DNA of 64,000 bases. Source: Chitinophaga filiformis (GTDB lineage Bacteria > Bacteroidota > Bacteroidia > Chitinophagales > Chitinophagaceae). The notes beneath the pieces are model-generated. The model had not been told where the DNA came from. It did no database searches and saw nothing but the letters and a program-made list of their open reading frames with translations. Within the stretch, counting starts at the first letter, position 1. Each line of letters starts with the position of its first letter. The translations under genes were made by a program, and so were the position numbers. Positions 44,441 to 52,440 of this stretch are shown in pieces. The stretch covers positions 1 to 64,000 of the forward strand of contig NZ_JAKIRP010000001.1 in the NCBI RefSeq assembly GCF_021646545.1, written 5' to 3'.

Positions 44441-44789
44441 TTTTGTGGTTTGATTTTGTAGGTGAAAGGGGGCAACAACAGGATGATTGTCTTAACAGCA
44501 TACCTGCCGTCAATATCTTAGTATCGGTTTCCTTACGATGAATGCATGCTTATCGAAGTTTGCCTGTGGTAACAATGAGCACTTTACTTTTTTCCTTTTC
44601 ATGGGTTTACATTTTGTGTCGTGACGGGGTTAACATTTAATAGGGTACCGAAATTTTCATGGATGATAAAAGGCCGTCTTTCCTTTATTGTAGTCACGAA
44701 GATATAATAGTCTGCTGCTACGCCACAGCAGTTGTGAATTTGATAATAGATTATTTACTATCTTTGCGTCAGATTAACACAAAGAGTAA
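44441..44789. other. 349-bp divergent intergenic region
   Basis: It holds the promoter of the Nudix-regulator operon at its right end and a CTGCTG/CAGCAG-type stem near 44711-44731. Nothing else is recognisable. Confidence 0.6.
44739..44766 (+). promoter_or_regulatory. Bacteroidota promoter of the ADP-ribose operon
   Basis: TTTG (44739-44742) and TATCTTTG (44759-44766) match the -33/-7 consensus TTTG/TAnnTTTG, with 16 bases between them, slightly short. The operon start is at 44790. Confidence 0.6.
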
Positions 44790-45467
44790 ATGAAACCCTT
44801 TCATAGTTATCAGAACCCCTCCCTGGCAGTGGACCTGGTCGTATTTGGTTACAGTAAACAGAACCTGTCCGTTTTACTCCTGAACAGAAAGGAAGAACCC
44901 TTTAAAGACCGCTGGGTACTGCCTGGCGCCTTCCTGCAAATGGAAGAACGTTTTAAGGATACCTGCTCAAGGGTGCTGAAAACAAAACTGGGAATGGATG
45001 ATGTCTACCTGGAACAGTTATACTCTTTTGATGAACCAGACCGCGATCCCCGTGGCCGGGCGATATCAGTGGCCCACTATGCACTCGTCAATCCCTCCCG
45101 GGTGGCGATTGCTGCAGGTAGTATGGCTAATGATGTCAGCTGGTTCACCATCAATGAGTTACCTGCACTGGGATTTGATCACGATATCATTTTCCAGCAG
45201 GCACTCCAGCGACTCCGTTCGAAGATCACTTATTTCCCAGTGGGATTTGAGTTGCTGGATGATCTGTTCACTATGCCGGAGCTGCATGAACTCTATGAGT
45301 GTATCCTGGATACGACGATTGACCGCCGCAATTTCAGAAGGAAGATCCTCGATTCTGAATATATTATTAACACCGGGAAGAAAAGAGAAGGATCCCAGAA
45401 CAGACACCCTGATCTCTATAAATTCAATAAAAAACTAAAGAAGAACAGCTTCCAGATAAATATCTAA
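44790..45467 (+). CDS. NrtR-like Nudix-domain transcriptional regulator
   Basis: A 225-residue protein with an N-terminal Nudix-type domain (PSLAVDLVVFGYSKQNLSVL, RWVLPGAF) and a C-terminal winged-helix part (LDDLFTMPELHELYECILDT, FRRKILDSEYI). The Nudix box at 46-69 has Gly46 and Glu52, but the catalytic REUXEE part reads RVLKTKLGM, so hydrolysis is unlikely. That is typical of NrtR/AraR-type regulators, which sense ADP-ribose or related ligands and repress NAD or sugar genes. It opens a plus-strand operon of ADP-ribose and NAD+-linked enzymes, which supports an ADP-ribose or NAD signal. Confidence 0.88.
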   Translation: MKPFHSYQNPSLAVDLVVFGYSKQNLSVLLLNRKEEPFKDRWVLPGAFLQMEERFKDTCSRVLKTKLGMDDVYLEQLYSFDEPDRDPRGRAISVAHYALVNPSRVAIAAGSMANDVSWFTINELPALGFDHDIIFQQALQRLRSKITYFPVGFELLDDLFTMPELHELYECILDTTIDRRNFRRKILDSEYIINTGKKREGSQNRHPDLYKFNKKLKKNSFQINI

Positions 45468-45470
45468 ACT

Positions 45471-46016
45471 ATGAAATACAATAATGATTGGCTGATCAAA
45501 CGATATAAGGCCAAGGAAAAGTTAACCTACACCTTCTTCTGGGGACACAGAGGAGAACCCGGCAATGTCACTAAAAGCTGCTTCAGCCAATGGTGGCCAG
45601 CCGCTTTCAAAGACGAGCAGCATGTTTACCCTACAGCAGAACATTGGATGATGGCCGAAAAAGCAAGACTGTTCAACGATGCTGCTGCAGAAGAAAAAAT
45701 ACTGAAAGCCCCCTCCCCTGCAGATGCAAAAAAACTGGGCAGGCTGGTGCAGCATTTTGATCCCGCCACCTGGGATGCGAAAAAATTTGAGATCGTAATG
45801 AAAGGGAATCTGCTGAAATTCTCTCAATATCCCAAAATGAAAGAATTCCTGCTCAACACCGGCGACACCATCATCGTAGAAGCAAGTCCGCTGGACCGCA
45901 TCTGGGGAATAGGTATGGGCGCTAATCATGAAGACGCGGAGAACCCAACTCTATGGCGGGGACATAATCTCCTCGGATATGCCCTGATGGAAGTCAGGGA
46001 CCAACTAAAACAATAA
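45471..46016 (+). CDS. NADAR-family (YbiA-like) protein
   Basis: A 181-residue single-domain NADAR protein. Landmarks: FFWGHRGEPGNVTKSCFSQW, VYPTAEHWMMAEKARLF, GRLVQHFDPATWDAKKFEIV and RIWGIGMGANHEDAENPTLW. NADAR proteins cleave N-glycosidic bonds of ribosylated compounds, and some remove ADP-ribose from guanine in nucleic acids or process riboflavin intermediates. The gene starts three bases after the regulator's stop. In this operon an ADP-ribose-linked role is more likely than riboflavin repair; that is inference. Confidence 0.88.
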   Translation: MKYNNDWLIKRYKAKEKLTYTFFWGHRGEPGNVTKSCFSQWWPAAFKDEQHVYPTAEHWMMAEKARLFNDAAAEEKILKAPSPADAKKLGRLVQHFDPATWDAKKFEIVMKGNLLKFSQYPKMKEFLLNTGDTIIVEASPLDRIWGIGMGANHEDAENPTLWRGHNLLGYALMEVRDQLKQ

Positions 46017-46021
46017 ATACA

Positions 46022-46564
46022 ATGAACGAGAAACAAAGGAAAGGCATCAGTAAATTTCTGAGCCTGATCCTACGACATCAGCCTGAAGTGATCGGCATCA
46101 CACTCGACGAAAATGGCTGGACAGATGTAGATGAACTGATCGCTAAAATGAATGCCAACGGACATCGCATTTCTTTCGACCAACTGGAAGAAGTAGTGGA
46201 GACAGATGATAAGCAACGCTATTCCTTCAGTGTGGATGGCAATAAAATACGCGCCAGCCAGGGACATTCCGTGAATATATCGCTGGGCCTGGATCCGCAG
46301 GAACCACCGGAATACCTTTATCATGGAACAGTATCAAAATTCCTTGACAGCATCCGTAAAGAAGGACTGCAAAGGATGAGCCGTCAGCACCTGCACCTGA
46401 GCCGTGACAGGGAAACAGCGGTGAAAGTAGGTAGTCGTCGCGGCATACCTGTCATCCTCAATATTAACAGCGGGGCAATGCATAGGGATGGGTTCCTGTT
46501 CTATCTGTCAGACAATGGTGTCTGGCTGACGGATCATGTGCCGGCGAAGTATATCAATTTCTAA
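46022..46564 (+). CDS. kptA: RNA 2'-phosphotransferase KptA/Tpt1
   Basis: A 180-residue enzyme of the usual length. N-terminal part: KGISKFLSLILRHQPEVIGI and GWTDVDELIAKMNANGH. C-terminal NAD+-binding part: LYHGTVSKFLDSIRKEGLQR, HLHLSRDRETAVKVGSRRG and FYLSDNGVWLTDHVPAKYI. Tpt1/KptA transfers a 2'-phosphate from RNA to NAD+, giving ADP-ribose 1''-2'' cyclic phosphate; some members also ADP-ribosylate RNA or DNA 5' ends. The start is five bases after the NADAR stop, so they are translated from one message. Confidence 0.95.
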   Translation: MNEKQRKGISKFLSLILRHQPEVIGITLDENGWTDVDELIAKMNANGHRISFDQLEEVVETDDKQRYSFSVDGNKIRASQGHSVNISLGLDPQEPPEYLYHGTVSKFLDSIRKEGLQRMSRQHLHLSRDRETAVKVGSRRGIPVILNINSGAMHRDGFLFYLSDNGVWLTDHVPAKYINF

Positions 46565-46573
46565 ACAGGACCA

Positions 46574-46813
46574 ATGACCAATAGGAATTTTATTAAAGAC
46601 GCACTACTGGGAGTAGCCACCGGCGATGCATTGGGCGTGCCGGTGGAATTCTGCTCCAGGAGTGAAATGCTATGCGAGCAGGTTACAGGGATGAGATTGG
46701 CAGGATTACTCTATGGCTGGGAAACAATTCCCGCCGAATGGCTAAATGTTTTGGCCAAAAGAGATGCAATTGACCAGTTGATTGTTAACTTGCAGGCCAA
46801 AATTTACAGGTAA
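46574..46813 (+). pseudogene. ADP-ribosylglycohydrolase with large in-frame internal deletion
   Basis: Only 79 residues. The first part (FIKDALLGVATGDALGVPVE, then VTGM) is the N-terminus of DraG-type ADP-ribosylglycohydrolases. From residue about 41 the sequence (RLAGLLYGWETIPAEWLNVL, AKRDAIDQL) is the C-terminal end of the same family. Full-length members have about 260-300 residues, so roughly 200 are gone. The loss includes both metal-binding Asp clusters (the WSDDT-type and DTDT-type motifs). The frame is kept and ends directly before the phosphatase start. It cannot be an active hydrolase; whether it is translated for coupling is open. Confidence 0.85.
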
Positions 46814-47545
46814 ATGGCGCGGACGTTTGTAATTGGGGATATACATGGCGCACTGAGAGCTTTGGAACAAGTGCTTGAAAAGATCAAGCTGAAAGCGGAT
46901 GATCAGCTCATCTTCCTGGGAGATTATGTGGATGGCTGGTCACAATCTGCACAGGTCATTGATTACCTCATGCAACTGGAAAAACAATACCAGTGCATTT
47001 TCATCAAAGGGAATCATGACGCCTGGTGCGAGGCATGGCTGATGGGAGGATTCCCTGACCAGACCTGGCAATTCAATGGAGGCAGAGAAACAGTGGCCAG
47101 TTACGAAGGCTATAGTCAGTCGCAGAAGAATGCGCATATCATTTTTTATAACCGGATGAGAGATTATGTGATCGATTCGGAAAACAGATTGTTCATACAT
47201 GCTGGTTTTACTTCCATGCATGGCCCTGCCATGGAAAGATATGATACCAGTTATCACTGGGATAGAACCCTCTGGGAAATGGCTATTACGATGGATAAAC
47301 GTATCAAGAGAGATTCCAAGTTGTTTCCTAAAAGATTGTTAGTCTTCAACGAGATCTTTATTGGTCATACACCTACCATCAACTACGATGTAGATGTACC
47401 CATGAATGGTTGTAATGTGTGGAATGTAGATACGGGTGCGGCTTTTTATGGGAAACTGACGGCAATGGATATTGATACTAAAAAGTTCTGGCAGAGTGAT
47501 CCTGTACAACAGCTTTATCCAAACGAAAAAGGAAGGAACCGCTAA
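46814..47545 (+). CDS. PPP-family metallophosphatase
   Basis: A 243-residue phosphatase of the serine/threonine (PPP) type with the metal-binding motifs GDIHG (8-12), GDYVDG (36-41) and GNHD (66-69), and later a FIGHTPTINYD segment and NVDTGA. Substrates in bacteria range from phosphoproteins to diadenosine polyphosphates and RNA ends. It begins one base after the deleted ADP-ribosylglycohydrolase gene and closes the operon. A role in removing the phosphate left by KptA-type chemistry, or in end healing of RNA, fits the context but is not shown. Confidence 0.92.
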   Translation: MARTFVIGDIHGALRALEQVLEKIKLKADDQLIFLGDYVDGWSQSAQVIDYLMQLEKQYQCIFIKGNHDAWCEAWLMGGFPDQTWQFNGGRETVASYEGYSQSQKNAHIIFYNRMRDYVIDSENRLFIHAGFTSMHGPAMERYDTSYHWDRTLWEMAITMDKRIKRDSKLFPKRLLVFNEIFIGHTPTINYDVDVPMNGCNVWNVDTGAAFYGKLTAMDIDTKKFWQSDPVQQLYPNEKGRNR

Positions 47546-47553
47546 GCAATTAA

Positions 47554-48207
47554 TTATCTTATCAAGGTTAATTCCTTTTTCACCAGTGGAAAATCTTTGT
47601 CATTGATGTCTGTTTCATAATAGTAAAGTTCACCGTCTTCCATTTCGATCCTGCTCTCCAGGTCTTCATCACTGAGGTAATCGCAGGCAGTAGGTATGTC
47701 CCAGTATTCGGTGATCCTCACCCACCTTCCTGCTATATAAGACCAGGTGCTGCATGTATACATGCAGGCATGCATGGATTGTACGAAAACAGAGATATCA
47801 TCTTCACCGTCCCCATTCAAATCCCCTTCGTTCACCAATCTGATATGCCTGCCTATTACTACCGGCATTGGTTTTATCTTGTTATCCTGGAACCGGACAA
47901 CATACTGCGTTTCGCTTGTCACTTCCATCCCTTCCTCATGTGGCTTGTCGCTGTTGATCCTGCCGTAAAACACGCCATACCCAATGTCGCGACTGGTATC
48001 TCCATTGAAATATCCCTCTACGCGGACAGTGTCAGGAATGACCTGGGCATCTTCCGGCGGAGACGAAAGTATCATGACACCGGTGTCGATGGCAGGTTCA
48101 ACTGTATTATTCATGCCAGTGGCTGTTTCTTTTTCCCTGGGAGACTCTATAGTGGAATAGCATGCCGGCAACAAAAAGAGACATAAGGCATAAAGGGACT
48201 TTTGCAT
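47554..48207 (-). CDS. Hypothetical lipoprotein, 217 residues
   Basis: The lipobox is in LFLLPAC (then YSTIESPREK). The mature part contains LVNEGDLNGDGEDDISVFVQ, an Asp-rich calcium-loop-like motif as in FG-GAP/VCBS repeats, followed by a Cys-containing stretch (SMHACMYTCSTW). I do not recognise a specific family. Its stop lies nine bases from the stop of the phosphatase gene on the other strand. Confidence 0.65.
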   Translation of the reverse strand: MQKSLYALCLFLLPACYSTIESPREKETATGMNNTVEPAIDTGVMILSSPPEDAQVIPDTVRVEGYFNGDTSRDIGYGVFYGRINSDKPHEEGMEVTSETQYVVRFQDNKIKPMPVVIGRHIRLVNEGDLNGDGEDDISVFVQSMHACMYTCSTWSYIAGRWVRITEYWDIPTACDYLSDEDLESRIEMEDGELYYYETDINDKDFPLVKKELTLIR

Positions 48208-48461
48208 CTCACATGAATTCTTGATACTAAAGTATTACTTTATTTACGCTTTCTCAAACAATTACTTTAGTTCTCAACGTTTTAGTATCTTTTTTATTGA
48301 ATTTCATACTATCAGCGAAAGGCACGTCACACCTACGATAGTAAGGAGTACTATGTTTTTTGTCCGTTTTAGAGTGGGAACGTTTGCGTAAATAATTACG
48401 CCATCTTCTGATCGGCTCACGTATCAAATCGTGTAATTTCAGTAACAAATAAAACCCCGTT

Positions 48462-50711
48462 ATGAAAACACTAATACTACTGGCATTTACATGCCTTCTG
48501 GGAGGAGGCATGTCTTATGCGCAAACCCCGCTGTATGCTGCTCCCGGCGGCTCAGCGTCTAACCCTGGTACAAGTATCAATGCTCCCACAACACTTACCA
48601 ATGCACTCGCTACGATCCCTGCGGGCGGCACTATTTATCTGCGGGGAGGCACTTACAGTTTTTCTGCATCTGTAATCATTGCTGCTACCAACAATGGTAC
48701 ATCATCTGCCAACAAGAACGTTGTAGCGTATGGCAGCGAAGTACCTGTGCTCGACTTCTCCGGACAAGCAGTCGCAGACGCTAACCGCGGACTGGTACTG
48801 GATGGCGACTACTGGCATTTTACAGGCATTACCATCACAGGTGCTGGTGATAATGGGATGTTGCTGGCAGGCAATAACAACATCATCGAAAAATGCATCT
48901 TCAGCAAAAACCATGACAGTGGCCTGCAATTAAGTCGTTATGTTACGTCCAACACCACTATCAGTTCCTGGCCTTCCAACAACCTGATCCTCAACTGTGA
49001 AGCATTTGACAACCAGGATCCGGACAATGAAGATGCTGACGGATTTGCAGCTAAACTAACCTGCGGTACGGGCAATGTATTCAGGGGTTGCATCTCTCAT
49101 CACAACATTGATGATGGATGGGACCTCTATGCGAAAAGTGATACAGGCCCTATCGGTGCTGTAACACTGGAAAACTGTGTGTCATACAGCAACGGTACGC
49201 TCAGCAATGGCAGTACGTCCGGTAATGGTGATAAGAATGGTTTTAAACTGGGCGGTTCAGGTATTGCGGTCAATCACATTATCCGCCGTTGTGTGGCTTT
49301 CAATAATGGCCATCATGGTATCACTGACAACAATAATCCTGGCAATATCGAAGTGTCCAACAATACGAGTTACAACAATGCGGAATCCAATTTCAATTTC
49401 AGGGATGGCAGCACAGCCACTTACAGGAATAATCTGTCTTTTAATGCCGGTTCCAGCGACAAATCTATCGGCACTGAAGTGGGATCCAGCAACGTATGGT
49501 GGAAGAACAATGTCAGCACCAACAGCGGTAGCCTGGTAGTGAGCAGCGCGGATTTCATTTCCACTTCGCCCAGCGTTGGTAAGAACGCAGATGGTAGTCC
49601 TAATCTGGGTAATTTTCTAGCACTGGCCAGCGGCAGTGATTTAATCAATACCGGTGTTACAGCTCCTGGCATCACTTATACAGGCTCCGCTCCGGATATC
49701 GGCGCACGTGAATCAGGCAGCACCAGCAATCCAGGCACATATACTCTCAGCATTACGGCGGCTCCTGCTGCAGGAGGTACAGTAACAGCCAATCCAAACG
49801 CTTCGTCTTATACCGCAGGTACTGTAGTTACGTTGACGGCGGTACCTGCCAGCGGGTACACCTTCTCAGGATGGAGTGGTGCAGCCAGTGGCACATCTAC
49901 TACCACGACAGTTACTGTTAATTCCAACATCGCAGTGACGGCCAACTTTATCGCCAACAATGGCGGCGGCGGCAATACACTTCGCATAGACGATGCAGCT
50001 AGCGCCACCAGTGGTTATTGCGGCGCAGATGGTAGTCGCCAGAACAGCTACAGCGGCGCAGATGGCGGGTATTATATCAACCTGTCAAACTCCACTGCAA
50101 AGGGCGTGAATTATCGTATTACCGTTCCATCAGCAGGAACGTACTCATTTGTATGGAGATATGCCAATGGAGGTTCCACTGTTTCTACTACTGCACGCTT
50201 GCTGGTGAATGGCAGCACAGCCGTAGCAAGTGTATCCTTCCCTAAGACAAGCTCCTGGTCAGCCTGGACCACTACACCGGCAGTGACGGCAACACTTGCA
50301 GCCGGTACCAATACCGTGCGGATTGAAACGACATCCTCGACTGAATTTGCCATCATAGATTGGCTGGAAGTAACTGGTAACAGTCCTTCGGCAGGTGCAT
50401 GTAGCGCCAGCACGCTCGGTACAGTGGCTTATAAAAGAGATGTATCCACAGCAGTGAACGAAGCGGCGCGTGTTTATCCTAATCCGGTAGTCAACACATC
50501 TACTGTTAGCTTTTATAACAAACAGGAAACAAGGGTAGCTGTCAGGTTATATGACGCTAATGGCGCGCTTATGAATACGCTGGCTAACAAGGTTTATCCT
50601 GCAGGACTTCATCAATTGAGCGTTGATTGTAGCAGGCTTGTGAAAGCGGTGTATTTCATCCGCGTGGAAAGAGATGGCAACAATGAAACCTTAAGGATCA
50701 TCAAACAATAA
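48462..50711 (+). CDS. Secreted pectate-lyase-like (PL9-type) protein with T9SS sorting tail
   Basis: A 749-residue protein: signal peptide (MKTLILLAFTCLLGGGMSYA); right-handed beta-helix at about 22-410 with PL9-like blocks (DGDYWHFTGITITGAGDNGM, NEDADGFAAKLTCGTGNVF, GWDLYAKSD, NGFKLGGSG); a bacterial repeat domain at about 425-500 (TAVPASGYTFSGWSGAASGT); a CBM35/CBM6-like domain at about 505-645; and a C-terminal type IX sorting domain (VYPNPVVNTSTVSFYNKQ). It should be exported to the surface and act on pectin-like polysaccharide. No SusCD pair is close, so it is not in a standard utilisation locus. Confidence 0.9.
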   Translation: MKTLILLAFTCLLGGGMSYAQTPLYAAPGGSASNPGTSINAPTTLTNALATIPAGGTIYLRGGTYSFSASVIIAATNNGTSSANKNVVAYGSEVPVLDFSGQAVADANRGLVLDGDYWHFTGITITGAGDNGMLLAGNNNIIEKCIFSKNHDSGLQLSRYVTSNTTISSWPSNNLILNCEAFDNQDPDNEDADGFAAKLTCGTGNVFRGCISHHNIDDGWDLYAKSDTGPIGAVTLENCVSYSNGTLSNGSTSGNGDKNGFKLGGSGIAVNHIIRRCVAFNNGHHGITDNNNPGNIEVSNNTSYNNAESNFNFRDGSTATYRNNLSFNAGSSDKSIGTEVGSSNVWWKNNVSTNSGSLVVSSADFISTSPSVGKNADGSPNLGNFLALASGSDLINTGVTAPGITYTGSAPDIGARESGSTSNPGTYTLSITAAPAAGGTVTANPNASSYTAGTVVTLTAVPASGYTFSGWSGAASGTSTTTTVTVNSNIAVTANFIANNGGGGNTLRIDDAASATSGYCGADGSRQNSYSGADGGYYINLSNSTAKGVNYRITVPSAGTYSFVWRYANGGSTVSTTARLLVNGSTAVASVSFPKTSSWSAWTTTPAVTATLAAGTNTVRIETTSSTEFAIIDWLEVTGNSPSAGACSASTLGTVAYKRDVSTAVNEAARVYPNPVVNTSTVSFYNKQETRVAVRLYDANGALMNTLANKVYPAGLHQLSVDCSRLVKAVYFIRVERDGNNETLRIIKQ

Positions 50712-50712
50712 A

Positions 50713-51231
50713 TTATAGTTGCTCACCCGGCTTCAGTACCCTTCCGCGCTGTTGTTCAGCTGCTGCAAAAGCATCGTCTGAAAGCGCCTGAAATCCTTTA
50801 GGCGCTTTCGAAGCCGGGCCTTTATAGATACCTACGAAAGGTTTTGAAAATGTTTTACGGGTTACAGGATCTGTCATCCTGAAATATTGCGGATACCAGC
50901 CCTGCACAATACGATGGTCGGGTGCTGGCTTTTTCGCAGCCTTCGCCCTGTTCTCCAGGATCTTTTCCAACGTGACCTTATCAACATCCGCTTCTTTGAA
51001 GAAATAAACACGACGGCCTTTTAATCCATTGCCACTCTTGAATACCCCTGCATGATGCCATTCTGATGCAAAAGGCTCGATTTCCTTCGCACTGATCTTA
51101 GTATTGAATTTCCTGGATAATAAAGTGGCTACCTCACCAGCTTTCAACAATTGTTTGTCTTCAGCATCCTGGTAATTCTCTGACTTTCCCTCCTGCAGAT
51201 ATTTACGCATCTTCATGAGGGAAAGGTACAA
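50713..51231 (-). CDS. Hypothetical protein, 172 residues
   Basis: A basic cytoplasmic protein with two apparent parts: a helical segment (LKAGEVATLLSRKFNTKISA, KEIEPFASEWHHAGVF) that could be a helix-turn-helix-like fold, and a C-terminal part (RIVQGWYPQYFRMTDPVTRK). I do not recognise a family. Its stop lies two bases after the stop of the lyase gene on the other strand. The Met at residue 6 or 8 is an alternative start. Confidence 0.6.
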   Translation of the reverse strand: MYLSLMKMRKYLQEGKSENYQDAEDKQLLKAGEVATLLSRKFNTKISAKEIEPFASEWHHAGVFKSGNGLKGRRVYFFKEADVDKVTLEKILENRAKAAKKPAPDHRIVQGWYPQYFRMTDPVTRKTFSKPFVGIYKGPASKAPKGFQALSDDAFAAAEQQRGRVLKPGEQL

Positions 51232-51319
51232 TAATTCTACTAGCCTTATAAAGCGCTAGTTTTCAATAGTGATCTTCTCGCCCTTGGCGGATCTCAGAGA
51301 AATAGCCAATGTAACTTCA

Positions 51320-52291
51320 TCACACCGTCCAGTGTTCACGCCTGATGATATCCTCCAGGCGGGCTTTATCTGCACCCATCTGAGGTTCAAGTCCTAATTG
51401 CTGCATCAGACTATAACTATTGATCACTCCTTCTTTGAACCAGGGCATTTCCTTGCTCAGCACCATCAGCTTGGCAAACCCTTTCATATGCTCACCCTTC
51501 TGGATGAGATAATAGGCATGTGCGGCCCTGAAATGAGGATAATGATAGAACTCACCAGCCATTGTATCCCAGGTGGCCTCAGTAACCGCCGGCTCCGATT
51601 TCAGCAACGCAATAGCATATACGGGGGAATGCAGCAGGTCGTGTTCGAAGTTCACCAGCTCCTGCATACTCAGCGACTTCCGGTTATCATTAAAAAGCCT
51701 GACACGCAGTACTTCGTTATATAATTCGTGTGCCCGTTCTTCCTTATGTGTATAATGCCAGATATCGCCCAGGAGGATCTTTGCTTTCAGATGGTTAGGT
51801 ACGAGGTGCAGCGCTTTCTGTGCACGCTCTTCCGCCTCTTTATATTTAGTAAGGATAAAATACGACCTCGCCACTGCCATATGAAAATTGGCATCTGTAA
51901 GATCGGGACCGGTAGCATGTTCTGCCGCAATCTTCAGGGCATGTTCGGGATAACGGTCTATATTGTAACGCTCAATTACCTGCCAGAGCTTCATAGATTC
52001 TCCAATGGAATTATCCAGGATCTTGTAGATGATCCCTCTTCTGTCCCATATGGACTTTACTTCTTTCCAGGCTTCAAACTCCTCAGGAAAAGCGATGGCA
52101 AAAGGGATCACTTCATTAGTTTCTTCCGAGCGGACCCGCATGCTCATCTCTTCCTTGGGTCTGCTGGTATAACGTGCGGCGGCTGCCAGGAATTCTTTGT
52201 CAAATAATTCTATGTCTGTCAATGCCGGAGCAGACGTGGCCTGCCCATTCTTATTGTTTTTAAGGCCAAATAAATTAGCGAAAAAGCCCAT
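51320..52291 (-). CDS. Tetratricopeptide-repeat protein
   Basis: A 323-residue protein. An N-terminal basic/Gln-rich stretch is followed by TPR-like helices at about 105-200 (ANFHMAVARSYFILTKYKEA, AEERAQKALHLVPNHLKAKI, LLGDIWHYTHKEERAHELYN). TPRs mediate protein contacts; no catalytic domain is seen. Cytoplasmic by lack of signal. It lies head to head with the amine oxidase gene with 149 bp between them. Confidence 0.75.
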   Translation of the reverse strand: MGFFANLFGLKNNKNGQATSAPALTDIELFDKEFLAAAARYTSRPKEEMSMRVRSEETNEVIPFAIAFPEEFEAWKEVKSIWDRRGIIYKILDNSIGESMKLWQVIERYNIDRYPEHALKIAAEHATGPDLTDANFHMAVARSYFILTKYKEAEERAQKALHLVPNHLKAKILLGDIWHYTHKEERAHELYNEVLRVRLFNDNRKSLSMQELVNFEHDLLHSPVYAIALLKSEPAVTEATWDTMAGEFYHYPHFRAAHAYYLIQKGEHMKGFAKLMVLSKEMPWFKEGVINSYSLMQQLGLEPQMGADKARLEDIIRREHWTV

Positions 52292-52440
52292 ATCCGAAAA
52301 ACTGAATTGTTCCGCAAGATATACAAATTATATACATATTATTTATAATACCATTTGAATAAATTCCCGGGAACACTCGCTAATTATTTCTAATTTACAA
52401 TGGGAAGCGAAGTATTCAGGATTTACTATATATCAACCAA

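Noticed and set aside
48462..50711. Pectate-lyase-like gene and the peptide cassettes as one polysaccharide-utilisation locus
   Set aside because: No SusCD pair lies within 15 kb of the lyase gene, and the two SusCD pairs are tied to peptidases instead.
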